Origin: Streptomyces chartreusis NRRL 3882
GTDB taxonomy: Bacteria; Actinomycetota; Actinomycetes; Streptomycetales; Streptomycetaceae
DNA length: 64,000 bases
Direction: 5' to 3'
NCBI RefSeq assembly: GCF_900236475.1
Contig: NZ_LT963352.1
Location: 8,465,001-8,529,000, forward strand
Shown: positions 17,561-25,891 of the stretch, one piece after another
Position numbering within the stretch: the stretch's first letter is position 1
Layout: each line of letters begins with the position of its first letter
Position numbers and translations under genes: made by a program
Notes under the pieces: generated by a model
What the model saw: the letters and a program-made list of their open reading frames with translations, nothing else
Databases searched by the model: none
Told to the model about the DNA's origin: nothing

Positions 17561-19487
17561 GACCAGTCTGACCGAGCGGCTGCTGCACGCGGCCGGGGTG
17601 ATCGACGAGGTCGGCCGCGTCGACGACGGCAACACCCGTACCGACACCCTCGCGCTGGAGCGGCAGCGTGGCATCACCATCAAGTCCGCCGTCGTCTCGT
17701 TCCCGCTCGACGGTGTGACGGTCAACCTCATCGACACACCCGGTCACCCGGACTTCATCGCCGAGGTGGAGCGTGTGCTCGGTGTGCTGGACGGCGCCGT
17801 CCTCGTGATCTCCGCCGTCGAAGGGGTGCAGGCCCAGACGCGGGTGCTGATGCGGACCCTCCAGCGGCTGCGCATCCCGACCCTGCTCTTCGTCAACAAG
17901 ATCGACCGGCGTGGGGCGCGGGAGGCGGAGGTGCTGCGCTCGGTCTCGGCCCGCCTGACACCCGCGATCGTGCCCATGGGAACAGTCACCGGCCTCGGCA
18001 CGCGCGCGGCCCGCTTCACCCCGGGGCCCGGCCCGGCCGCCGCCCTCGACGTCCTGACCGAGTACGACGACGCCCTGCTGTCCGCGTACGTCGAGGACAC
18101 CGTCACCGACGCCCTCCTGCGCGGGTCCCTCGTCGCGCGGACCCGTGAGGCCCTGGTCCACCCGGTCTTCTTCGGCTCCGCAGCCACCGGCGCGGGCGTG
18201 GAGGCGCTCCTGACCGGCATCGAGGAACTGCTGCCGGCCGCCGACGGGGACCCGGACGGGCCGGTCTCCGGCAGCGTGTTCAAGGTCGAGCGGGGCCCGG
18301 CGGGGGAGAAGGTCGCCTACGCCCGGATGTTCTCCGGCACCCTGCGCACCCGCGACCGGATCCCCTGCGGAGCGGACGGCGCCGAAGGCAGGATCACCGG
18401 AATCAGCGTCTTCGGCCGTGGCACGGACACCCGCGCCGACGCGGTCCACGCCGGACAGATCGCCCGGCTGTGGGGTCTCGCCGACATCAGGATCGGCGAC
18501 GCGATCGGCGACCCCCGCAAGGCGTACGAGCACTTCTTCGCCCCGCCCACCCTGGAGACGGTCGTCGTCCCCGGCCCCGGTGTGAACAGAGGCGCGCTCC
18601 ACCTCGCGCTCACCCAGCTCGCGGAACAGGACCCGCTGATCGGCCTGCGTCACGACGAACACCGGCAGGAGACCTCCGTCTCCCTCTACGGCGAGGTGCA
18701 GAAGGAGGTCATCCAGGCCACCCTGGCCGACGAGTACGGTCTCCACGTCACCTTCCGCGAGACCACCCCGCTGTGCGTCGAGCGGCTCGTCGGCACCGGG
18801 CATGCCGTGGAGTTCAACAAGAAGGACCCGAACCCGTTCCTCGCGACGGTCGGCCTGCGCGTCGATCCCGCGCCGGTCGGCTCGGGCGTCGGCTTCCGGC
18901 TGGAGGTGGAGCTCGGCTCCATGCCGTACGCCTTCTTCAAGGCCGTCGAGGACACCGTCCGCGAGACCCTCGGCCAGGGGCTGCACGGCTGGCAGGTCAC
19001 CGACTGCACGGTCACCATGACCCACAGCGGCTACTCACCCCGCCAGAGCCACGCCCACCAGGGCTTCGACAAGAGCATGTCGAGCACCGGGGCCGACTTC
19101 CGCGGCGTCACACCGCTGGTGCTCGTCGAGGCGCTGCGGCGGGCCGGCACCCGGGTCCACGAGCCGATGCACCGCTTCCGCATCGAGGCCCCGGCCGACA
19201 CCCTCGGTGCCCTGCTGCCGGCCCTGGCCGGGCTCGCGGCCGTACCGGAGACGACGCGGACCCGGGGCGACCTGTGCGTCCTCGAAGGCACCGTGCCGGC
19301 GGCGCGGGTGCACGCCCTCGGACACCTGCTTCCGGGGATGACCCGCGGGGAGGGAGAACTGGAGAGCGCCTTCGACCACTATGCGCCAGTCATGCACGGC
19401 ACGATTCCCGAGCGTCCGCGCACCGACCACAACCCGCTGAACAGGAAGGAGTACTTGTTGAACGTGACACGAAGGGTGGGCGGTTGA
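17514..19487 (+). CDS. Tetracycline-resistance-type ribosomal protection GTPase (TetM/OtrA-like)
   Basis: A 657-residue EF-G paralogue. G1 motif AHVDAGKT (9-16), RQRGITI (G2), DTPGH (G3), NKID (G4) and GSA (G5) are present, then domains II-V ending without the extra EF-G insertion; the C-terminal MTHSGYSPRQSHAH region matches Tet(M)/OtrA loops. Such proteins dislodge tetracycline from the ribosome. Start is GTG with GAAGGA 11 nt upstream. It closely resembles in layout the tet gene of S. lividans and OtrA of tetracycline producers; there are no tetracycline biosynthesis genes nearby. Confidence 0.88.
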   Translation: MHLLNLGILAHVDAGKTSLTERLLHAAGVIDEVGRVDDGNTRTDTLALERQRGITIKSAVVSFPLDGVTVNLIDTPGHPDFIAEVERVLGVLDGAVLVISAVEGVQAQTRVLMRTLQRLRIPTLLFVNKIDRRGAREAEVLRSVSARLTPAIVPMGTVTGLGTRAARFTPGPGPAAALDVLTEYDDALLSAYVEDTVTDALLRGSLVARTREALVHPVFFGSAATGAGVEALLTGIEELLPAADGDPDGPVSGSVFKVERGPAGEKVAYARMFSGTLRTRDRIPCGADGAEGRITGISVFGRGTDTRADAVHAGQIARLWGLADIRIGDAIGDPRKAYEHFFAPPTLETVVVPGPGVNRGALHLALTQLAEQDPLIGLRHDEHRQETSVSLYGEVQKEVIQATLADEYGLHVTFRETTPLCVERLVGTGHAVEFNKKDPNPFLATVGLRVDPAPVGSGVGFRLEVELGSMPYAFFKAVEDTVRETLGQGLHGWQVTDCTVTMTHSGYSPRQSHAHQGFDKSMSSTGADFRGVTPLVLVEALRRAGTRVHEPMHRFRIEAPADTLGALLPALAGLAAVPETTRTRGDLCVLEGTVPAARVHALGHLLPGMTRGEGELESAFDHYAPVMHGTIPERPRTDHNPLNRKEYLLNVTRRVGG

Positions 19488-19512
19488 GGTGTGCGAGCTG
19501 TCCGAGAGGGAA

Positions 19513-19528
19513 CTTACTCCAGAGTCAG
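19513..19528. promoter_or_regulatory. Operator-like palindrome CTTACT-N4-AGTCAG
   Basis: Imperfect inverted repeat CTTACTCCAGAGTCAG about 40 bp before the GH5 start. The same motif, as a perfect palindrome, lies in front of the TetR gene at 22739-22754, so the regulator probably controls both places. Confidence 0.5.
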
Positions 19529-19569
19529 GGGTGTTGACGGTGTCCTGATATCACCGGACTGTAGTGGAC

Positions 19570-21429
19570 ATGCCGACTATCCGAGTACGTCTGCTGGTTG
19601 TCCTGGCCGTCCTCTTCGGCTCCGTGTCGGTGGCGGGCGTCCCGCCGGCCACCGCCGCGCCTCCTCCCGGCTCCCTCTGGTTCGACGACCCGACGGTGAC
19701 CGTGCGAAACGGCCGCTTCACCGACGACTCCGGCCGAGAGGTCGTACTGCGCGGCTACAACGTCTCCGGCGAGACCAAGCTGGCGGAGAACGGCGGTCTG
19801 CCCTTCGCCTCCGTCGCCGACGCGCGCAAGTCGGCGACCGCCCTGCGCGCCCTCGGCGGCGGCAACACCGTCCGCTTCCTGCTCTCCTGGGCGTACGCCG
19901 AGCCCGAGCGCGGCAAGGTGGACACCGCCTACCTGGCGGCCGCCACCGACCAGATGGAGGCGTTCCTCGACGCCGGCATCCGCGTCTACCCCGACTTCCA
20001 CCAGGACCTCTACTCCCGGCACCTCTTCGACACCGACAGCTGGTACACCGGCGACGGCGCGCCCAAGTGGGCGGTGGACGCCGGGAACTACCCGGACGAG
20101 TCCTGCGGGATCTGCCTCTTCTGGGGGCAGAACATCACCCAGAACGAGGCCGTGAAGCGGGCGTCCTACGACTTCTGGCACAACGCCCACGGTGTGCAGG
20201 ACGCCTTCCTCGCCACCGCCGAGAAGACCATGGCGTACGTCGAACAGCACCTGAGCGCCGACCAGTTCAGGGGTGTCGTCGGCTTCGACCCCTACAACGA
20301 GCCGCACGCGGGCGTCTACGACTCCGGGCAGACCAGCCGCGCCTGGGAGAAGGACGTGCTGTGGCCGTTCTTCGAGAAGTTCCGGGCCCGCATGGACGCG
20401 GCCGGCTGGCGGGACAAGCCCGCCTTCGTGGAACCGAACCTGTTCTGGAACGCCAACCTCGACTTCCAGAAGCAGGAGGGCGGCCTGCTCGACGCCGGAA
20501 AGCTCGGACCGCGCTATGTGTTCAACACCCACTTCTACGACCAGAAGGCCATCTCCGGCGTCTTCATGTGGGGAAAGGCGGCCGACGGCCAGTACGTGAA
20601 CGACTTCCGGACGGTCCGCGACCGGGCCGCCGCCGCCCGGACGGCCGCCGTGATCAGCGAGTTCGGGCACCCGCTCACGGGCACGGTCTCCGACAAGGCG
20701 CCGACCGTCCTCAAGGCGATGTACCAGGCCCTCGACTCACCCCGGAAGGGGTCCGACTGGTGGTCCGACCCGGCGGCCTCGGGGCCGGTGCTCTCCGGGA
20801 CGCAGTGGCAGTGGGACATCTACAACGGCCGCCACCGCGAGCTGATGAACGGCAACCCCGACAAGGTGCTCACCGCCGGTGACGCCTGGAACGACGAGGA
20901 CCTGTCCGCCGTACGCCTCGACGACTCGGGCAAGCCGGTGCTGCGCCAGGACGCCCGGCTCCTGGACCGCCTCTACCCGAGCGCCACGGCCGGCACGACC
21001 GTCGGCTTCACCTACGAGGACCGCTCCCGCGACGGCTCCGCGACCCTGACCTGGAACCCGGTGCCGGACTCGCTGCCGAACGTGCGGCAGCTGGTGGGTT
21101 CCGGACAGTACGGGCTGCTGCTGTGGCGCTCGAACGGCAGCACGGCGCCCACCGAACTGCACCTGCCGGCGAGCTTCCCGAACGCCTCCACCACGGTCGT
21201 CTCCGACCTGGGCACGGTCCACGCCCCGCCCGCGTACACCTCGACGACCCCGGTCGGCGTGGCCCAGGAGCCCGGCGGCACGGGAAGCCGCCGCCTGCTG
21301 CTCACCGCGCCGGACTCGGGCGTCCTGCACTACGCGCTGGTGACCAACGGGGCGGCGGCTCCCTCGGCGGAACTGCTGAACGCGGCCCGCTCCGAGCTGA
21401 GGACGTGGGCCGCGAAGGAGGTCAACTAG
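19570..21429 (+). CDS. Secreted GH5 glycoside hydrolase (endoglycoceramidase/cellulase-like)
   Basis: A 619-residue secreted hydrolase. A signal peptide (VRLLVVLAVLFGSVSVAGV..ATAAP, about 1-33) precedes a GH5 TIM barrel: VLRGYNVSGETK, FDPYNEPHAG with the acid/base Glu near 243 and AVISEFGHP with the nucleophile Glu near 363. The NEP sequence context and the beta-sandwich tail (about 480-600) resemble endoglycoceramidases, which split glycosphingolipids, more than plant-polysaccharide cellulases; this is inferred. A GTG 6 bp upstream (19564) is an alternative start. Its 3' end overlaps the converging propeller gene by 8 bp, and an operator shared with the TetR locus lies upstream. Confidence 0.85.
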   Translation: MPTIRVRLLVVLAVLFGSVSVAGVPPATAAPPPGSLWFDDPTVTVRNGRFTDDSGREVVLRGYNVSGETKLAENGGLPFASVADARKSATALRALGGGNTVRFLLSWAYAEPERGKVDTAYLAAATDQMEAFLDAGIRVYPDFHQDLYSRHLFDTDSWYTGDGAPKWAVDAGNYPDESCGICLFWGQNITQNEAVKRASYDFWHNAHGVQDAFLATAEKTMAYVEQHLSADQFRGVVGFDPYNEPHAGVYDSGQTSRAWEKDVLWPFFEKFRARMDAAGWRDKPAFVEPNLFWNANLDFQKQEGGLLDAGKLGPRYVFNTHFYDQKAISGVFMWGKAADGQYVNDFRTVRDRAAAARTAAVISEFGHPLTGTVSDKAPTVLKAMYQALDSPRKGSDWWSDPAASGPVLSGTQWQWDIYNGRHRELMNGNPDKVLTAGDAWNDEDLSAVRLDDSGKPVLRQDARLLDRLYPSATAGTTVGFTYEDRSRDGSATLTWNPVPDSLPNVRQLVGSGQYGLLLWRSNGSTAPTELHLPASFPNASTTVVSDLGTVHAPPAYTSTTPVGVAQEPGGTGSRRLLLTAPDSGVLHYALVTNGAAAPSAELLNAARSELRTWAAKEVN

Positions 21430-22678
21430 CGGACGGGCTCGTCCAGCCGGCCTGCACATGACCGAGCCGGACGCGCTGCGGGTGGTCCCCGACCGGCACG
21501 GACACGGTCTTCTTCCCGGTGGCGAAGTCGATGGCCGTGACCTGGTCGGAGCCGCTCTCGGAGACGACGCAGCTCTTGCCGTCACCGCTGACCGTGGCCC
21601 AGTAGGGCTTGGCGGCGGTGACGAGCGGACCCTCCTGGAGGGTGCTGCGGTCGACGACCGTGGCGTAGTCGTCCATGGTCCCCGCCACGCACAGCTTGCT
21701 GCCGTCCGGGCTCATCGAAAGGCCGTGGTGGCGTGAGTCGTTGACGAAGGTGGTGCGGTCGTCGCTGGTCGCCGGGTTCTTCGGCAGGGTCTTCGTGCGG
21801 GTGATCTTGTCGCCGGCCAGGTCGTACTCGAAGAACCCGTTGAAGAACGACACCTGGAAGTACAGCTTCGACTCGTCCGGCGAGAACACCGCAGGCCGGA
21901 CCGCGTCGGAGAAGTCCTTCAGCCCGACGGCGTCCAGGCGCGGGCGCATGTCGATGACCTTGACCTGCTGATACGTGGTCGCGTCGATGACCGTGATGCG
22001 GCGGTCGCCCTTCGTCCAGTCCAGCCAGGGCGCGTCGGTCTGCGTGTTCACGTCGCCGATCGACATGTTGTAGATGTACTTGCCGTCCTTGGTGAAGATG
22101 TTCTCGTGCGGCTTGTCACCGGTGGGTGCCTTGCCGAGCTGCTTGCCGGTCACGATGTCCAGCACGTGCACGGTGTTGCCGGTGGACGCCGACACGGCGA
22201 CCCGTGTGCCGTCGGGGGAGACGGCCATGTGGTCGGCGCGGAAACCGGACACCGGGAAGCGCCAGTTGATCCGCCCGGAGGCGAGGTCGATCGAGACGAC
22301 GTCGGCGAAGCTGGGCCGGGAGACGACCACCGACTTCCCGTCCGGGGTGGAGTACATGTCGTCGACGAACTGGTCGTGTCCCTCGCCGACGGTGTTGCGG
22401 ATCGTCATGAAGGCGATCCACCTGATCGGATCGGCGTTGATCTCCGCCATCCGCTCGTCCTTGTCGGGAACGACGTTGATCCGGCCTATCTTCGCGAAGT
22501 CGCCGGTGGACTTGATGACATCGGCGGTGCCCTCCCAGTTGTTGCCCACGAACAGCACCTGACGCAGTGCGGCGGAGGCGTCGGGCGTGTCCGCGCGGGC
22601 GGCGGTCGCGGGAACGGTGGCGCTCAGGGCGAGGGCGGCGGTCAGGGAGCACAGGTGCCGTCGTCGGAAGACGGGCAT
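21422..22678 (-). CDS. Secreted YncE-like beta-propeller protein
   Basis: A 418-residue protein with a signal peptide (LCSLTAALALSATVPATAARA) and repeated beta-propeller blades such as HMAVSPDGTRVAVSASTGNTVHVLDIVTG and VSGDGKSCVVSESGSDQVTAIDFATG (split here for motif: SPDGTRVAV, TGNTVHVLD). It carries no visible catalytic motif and may bind a ligand or a partner outside the cell. ATG follows GGAGGGATCAGCC. It is divergent from the TetR gene and convergent with the GH5 gene, and the shared palindrome suggests co-regulation. Confidence 0.8.
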   Translation of the reverse strand: MPVFRRRHLCSLTAALALSATVPATAARADTPDASAALRQVLFVGNNWEGTADVIKSTGDFAKIGRINVVPDKDERMAEINADPIRWIAFMTIRNTVGEGHDQFVDDMYSTPDGKSVVVSRPSFADVVSIDLASGRINWRFPVSGFRADHMAVSPDGTRVAVSASTGNTVHVLDIVTGKQLGKAPTGDKPHENIFTKDGKYIYNMSIGDVNTQTDAPWLDWTKGDRRITVIDATTYQQVKVIDMRPRLDAVGLKDFSDAVRPAVFSPDESKLYFQVSFFNGFFEYDLAGDKITRTKTLPKNPATSDDRTTFVNDSRHHGLSMSPDGSKLCVAGTMDDYATVVDRSTLQEGPLVTAAKPYWATVSGDGKSCVVSESGSDQVTAIDFATGKKTVSVPVGDHPQRVRLGHVQAGWTSPSAS

Positions 22679-22738
22679 GGCTGATCCCTCCTCTGCGGGT
22701 GGGGTGAGGAATCTGAACACACGTACTTTCAGAGTCAA

Positions 22739-22754
22739 CTTACTGCAAAGTAAG
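22739..22754. promoter_or_regulatory. TetR-type operator, perfect palindrome CTTACT-N4-AGTAAG
   Basis: CTTACTGCAAAGTAAG lies in the divergent promoter region between the propeller gene and the TetR gene. A second, looser copy (TACTTTCAGAGTCA) sits directly beside it at about 22724-22737. A related site precedes the GH5 gene. Confidence 0.6.
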
Positions 22755-22841
22755 GAAGGGGTGGCCTTCTCCACAAGACCGCGTCCACGACAAAATCGTG
22801 TGCGGGCGAAGACGGGTGTTCGAGCGACAGGGGGAGAGCCG

Positions 22842-23501
22842 GTGCCGGGCAGACTCAGAGCGCCGACCGGCCGCTACGGCGGGAAGACCGCCGAGGAGCG
22901 GCAGGCCGAGCGGCGCCGGCGGTTCCTGGACGCCGCGCTCCAACTCTTCGGCGACACCCCCGGCTTCCGCGCCACCACCGTCGCGGCGCTCAGCGAGGCG
23001 GCCGGGCTGTCCACCCGTCAGTTCTACGAGGAGTTCCGCACCCTGGAGGACGTGCTCGCGGCGCTGCACCTCCAGGTCAACGACTGGGCCGAGGCGGCGG
23101 TGCTGGAGGCTGCGGCCGGTGCGGCGGACCTGCCGCTCGTCGAGCGGGCGACCGCCATCTTCCGCGCCTACGCCGGGAACGTCGCCGCCGATCCGCGCCG
23201 GATCCGCATCACCTTCGTCGAGATCATCGGCGTCAGCCCGCGCCTGGAGGAGCAGCGGCTCGCCCGCCGGGCCGGCTGGGTCGACCTCATCTGCGCCGAG
23301 GCCCAGGCGGCCGCCGCGCGCGGGGAGGCGGCGCCCCGCGACTACCGCCTCGCGGCGACGGGTTTCATCGGCAGCGTCAACGGCCTGCTGCACGACTGGA
23401 GCGCCGGCTGGGTCGACGCGACGCTGGACGAGGTCGTCGAGGAACTGGTCCGGCAACTGCTGGGGATCCTGCGGCCCCCGGGCTGGACCCCACGGGGGTG
23501 A
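22842..23501 (+). CDS. TetR/AcrR family transcriptional regulator
   Basis: A 219-residue regulator. The N-terminal helix-turn-helix spans about 20-70 (RRRRFLDAALQLFGDTPGFRATTVAALSEAAG, then LSTRQFYEEF); the rest is the helical ligand-binding domain. GTG at 22842 follows GGGGGAG at proper spacing; the frame is open further upstream but that is promoter. The perfect palindrome 88 bp before the start and the related one near the GH5 gene suggest it represses itself, the propeller gene and the hydrolase. The ligand may be a lipid or glycolipid product; this is a guess from the hydrolase type. Confidence 0.88.
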   Translation: MPGRLRAPTGRYGGKTAEERQAERRRRFLDAALQLFGDTPGFRATTVAALSEAAGLSTRQFYEEFRTLEDVLAALHLQVNDWAEAAVLEAAAGAADLPLVERATAIFRAYAGNVAADPRRIRITFVEIIGVSPRLEEQRLARRAGWVDLICAEAQAAAARGEAAPRDYRLAATGFIGSVNGLLHDWSAGWVDATLDEVVEELVRQLLGILRPPGWTPRG

Positions 23502-23502
23502 C

Positions 23503-24516
23503 TCAGGCCCGCGTACCTCCCGATCCGTTCGCCCGGGCTCCGGGAAACGCCCTCCGGTAGTCGCCGGGCGACACCCCGAGGTGCTTGAGGAAGTGGTGGC
23601 GGAGATTGTTGGCCGTGCCGAGGCCGCTCAGCTCCCCGACCTTCTCGATGGGCAGGTCCGTCGACTCCAGCAGTGACCGGGCGCGCCCGAGCCGTTGGTC
23701 GAGGAGCCACTGGAGCGGTGTCGTCCCGGTGGCGGCCTGAAGCCGCCGGTAGAACGTACGCGGGCTCATCGCGGCCCGGCGCGCCAGGTCGGCCACGGTC
23801 AGCGGCCGGTCCAGGTGGGCCCGCGCCCATGCCAGGACGGGCGCCAGCCCGTCGTCGTCGCCGGCCGGCACGGGCAACTCGATGAACTGCGCCTGCCCGC
23901 CCGGCCGGTGGGCGGGCACCACCATGCGGCGCGCCAGCTGGTTGGCGACGTGCGCGCCGAGATCCCGCCGCACCAGATGCAGACACAGGTCGAGACCTGC
24001 GGTCAGTCCGGCGCTGGTGAGCACGTCACCGTCGTCCACGTACAGCACCGACGCGTCGACGTGCACCTTCGGGTAACGCGCGGCCAGCTGTGGGGTGTGC
24101 ATCCAGTGGGCGGTGGCGCGCCGTCCGTCGAGCAGCCCCGCCTCGGCGAGCGCGAAGGCACCCGTGCACAGGGAGACCATGCGGGCGCCCGCGTCATGAG
24201 CCCGGCGCAGGGCGGCGATCAGCTCCCGCGGCAGCGGCCTGCCCTCCTCGACGCACGGGTCGGGCACCGAAGGCACGATCACCGTGTCGGCACCGACCAG
24301 GTCGTCCAGCCCGTAGCGGGTGCGCAGGCTCAGGCCGTGACCGTCCCCCGCCGCCGGCTCGGCCCCGGTCCCGCACAGTCGCAGGTCGTACCAGGGATCG
24401 GCCAGATCGGGCTGCGGCTTGCCGAACACGGTGCACGGGATGCTCAGTTCGTACAGATCCCACGAGGGGACCCCGATCTCCTCGGTCACGACCACGGCGA
24501 CAGAACCGGCACTCAT
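23503..24516 (-). CDS. GlxA/FtrA-type AraC family transcriptional regulator
   Basis: A 337-residue fusion of an N-terminal DJ-1/PfpI amidase-like domain (about 8-185, with SLCTGAFALAEAGLLDGRRAT) and a C-terminal AraC double helix-turn-helix (about 220-320: LTVADLARRAAMSPRTFYRRL, then LESTDLPIEKVGELSGLG). The family controls catabolic genes in response to small metabolites. It is divergent from the imine-reductase-like gene across 128 bp, which is its likely target. Confidence 0.88.
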   Translation of the reverse strand: MSAGSVAVVVTEEIGVPSWDLYELSIPCTVFGKPQPDLADPWYDLRLCGTGAEPAAGDGHGLSLRTRYGLDDLVGADTVIVPSVPDPCVEEGRPLPRELIAALRRAHDAGARMVSLCTGAFALAEAGLLDGRRATAHWMHTPQLAARYPKVHVDASVLYVDDGDVLTSAGLTAGLDLCLHLVRRDLGAHVANQLARRMVVPAHRPGGQAQFIELPVPAGDDDGLAPVLAWARAHLDRPLTVADLARRAAMSPRTFYRRLQAATGTTPLQWLLDQRLGRARSLLESTDLPIEKVGELSGLGTANNLRHHFLKHLGVSPGDYRRAFPGARANGSGGTRA

Positions 24517-24644
24517 GCTCCGCAGCCTATGGCAGGAATTTGGTGAAGGCCGTCACTGCTGTCACTGTTCCCGATCTTCGTGCCCTGCGAACGTGGCCGT
24601 ACGTGATCACACGTCATCTACTGGACCACCACGAGGAGTTGGGC

Positions 24645-25535
24645 ATGAACGCAGGACACCGCCGGCCGGTCACCGTCGTCGGACTGGGCTCGATGGGATC
24701 GGCACTGGCCGCCGCGCTGCTGGACCGGGGCCACCCGACCACCGTGTGGAACCGTTCCCCGGACAAGGCCCGCCCCCTCGTCGAGCGCGGCGCCCACCTG
24801 GCCGGCACCCCCCAGGAGGCGATCGCCGCCTCGCCCCTGACCATCGCCTGCGTGCTGGACTACGAGGCGCTGTACACCGTCCTCGACCCGGCGGCGGCCG
24901 AGCTGGCGGGCAGAACCCTCGTCAACCTCACCTCCGGATCCCCTGAGCAGGCCCAGGAGGCCGTCAAGTGGGCCCACTCGCACGGAGCCGGGTACCTCGA
25001 CGGCGCCATCATGACCACCCCGCCCGGCGTCGGCGACCCCGCCGTGATGTTCCTCTACAGCGGCTCCCGGGAGGTCTTCGAAACCCATCGCTCCACCCTG
25101 GCGACCCTCGGCGACCCCCTCCACCTGGGCACCGACCTCGGCCTCGCCTCCCTCTACGACGCCGCGCTGCTCGGCCTGATGTGGGCCACCATGACCGGCT
25201 GGCTGCACGGCACCGCGCTGGTCGGCGCCGAGGGGATGTCCGCCACCGCCTTCACCCCGGTCGCGATCCGCTGGCTGAACACGGTGGCGGGCTTCCTCAC
25301 CACGTACGCGCCGCAGGTGGACGCCGGCCGTTACCCGGGCGACGACGCCACCGTCGACGTGCAGATCGCGGCCATCGACCACCTCATCCACGCGGCGGCG
25401 GCCCGGGGCATCGACAACGCGCTGCCCGAGCTCCTGAAGGCCGCCATGCAGAAGGCCGGCGCCGCCGGACACGGACAGGACAGTTACGCCAGCCTGATCG
25501 AGGTCCTGAGGAATCCCGCCGGCAACGAGGCCTGA
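24645..25535 (+). CDS. NADPH-dependent imine-reductase-like oxidoreductase (6-PGDH superfamily)
   Basis: A 296-residue enzyme. The Rossmann motif VVGLGSMGSALAAALLDRGH (about 9-28) is followed by WNRSPDK, where R/S suit NADPH. The C-terminal helical segment contains GLASLYDAALLGLMWATMTGWLHG; an Asp in this place is the catalytic residue of (R)-type imine reductases, while other 6-PGDH relatives use Lys. So imine reduction is more likely than hydroxyacid oxidation. ATG follows GAGGAG. It is divergent from a GlxA-type regulator and its end overlaps the converging gene by 52 bp. Confidence 0.8.
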   Translation: MNAGHRRPVTVVGLGSMGSALAAALLDRGHPTTVWNRSPDKARPLVERGAHLAGTPQEAIAASPLTIACVLDYEALYTVLDPAAAELAGRTLVNLTSGSPEQAQEAVKWAHSHGAGYLDGAIMTTPPGVGDPAVMFLYSGSREVFETHRSTLATLGDPLHLGTDLGLASLYDAALLGLMWATMTGWLHGTALVGAEGMSATAFTPVAIRWLNTVAGFLTTYAPQVDAGRYPGDDATVDVQIAAIDHLIHAAAARGIDNALPELLKAAMQKAGAAGHGQDSYASLIEVLRNPAGNEA

Positions 25536-25891
25536 CAGCCCTGGATCGACACCAGCACCACGAGATCCGCTGCCACCAGCAGTGCGCATCCCAGCAGCAG
25601 ACCGGCCGGCAGCCGTGCGCGGAGCCTGCGGTACACCGCCTCGTACTCGCCCCGCAGTTCCTGCCCGCGCCGCGCTGTTCGCTGCCACGAGGCCCGGGCG
25701 AGAGCGAGGTGCTCCGCGGCGAACAGCCGCTCCACCTCCTCCCGTTGGGCTTCCGGCAGCCGGTCGAGCCGGGCGGCGAAGCACGCGGCGGCCGCACGGG
25801 CCTCCTCGCGTGCGGCAGCGGCCAGCAGATGGCCCTCGACCTCGTTGTGGAACGCCCGCATGTCAACGGGCAGCCCTTCCATGGCGCTCAT
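25484..25891 (-). CDS. Small membrane-anchored coiled-coil protein, unknown function
   Basis: A 135-residue protein. The first 95 residues are Ala/Glu/Arg-rich and helical (EEARAAAACFAARLDRL, EEVERLFAAEH), then one membrane segment LLLGCALLVAADLVVLVSI at about 98-116. It starts inside the ctaD stop (ATGA), so it is coupled to the oxidase gene. I do not recognise the family; it may be a small accessory protein of the oxidase. Its end overlaps the imine-reductase-like gene by 52 bp. Confidence 0.6.
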   Translation of the reverse strand: MSAMEGLPVDMRAFHNEVEGHLLAAAAREEARAAAACFAARLDRLPEAQREEVERLFAAEHLALARASWQRTARRGQELRGEYEAVYRRLRARLPAGLLLGCALLVAADLVVLVSIQGCQASLPAGFLRTSIRLA

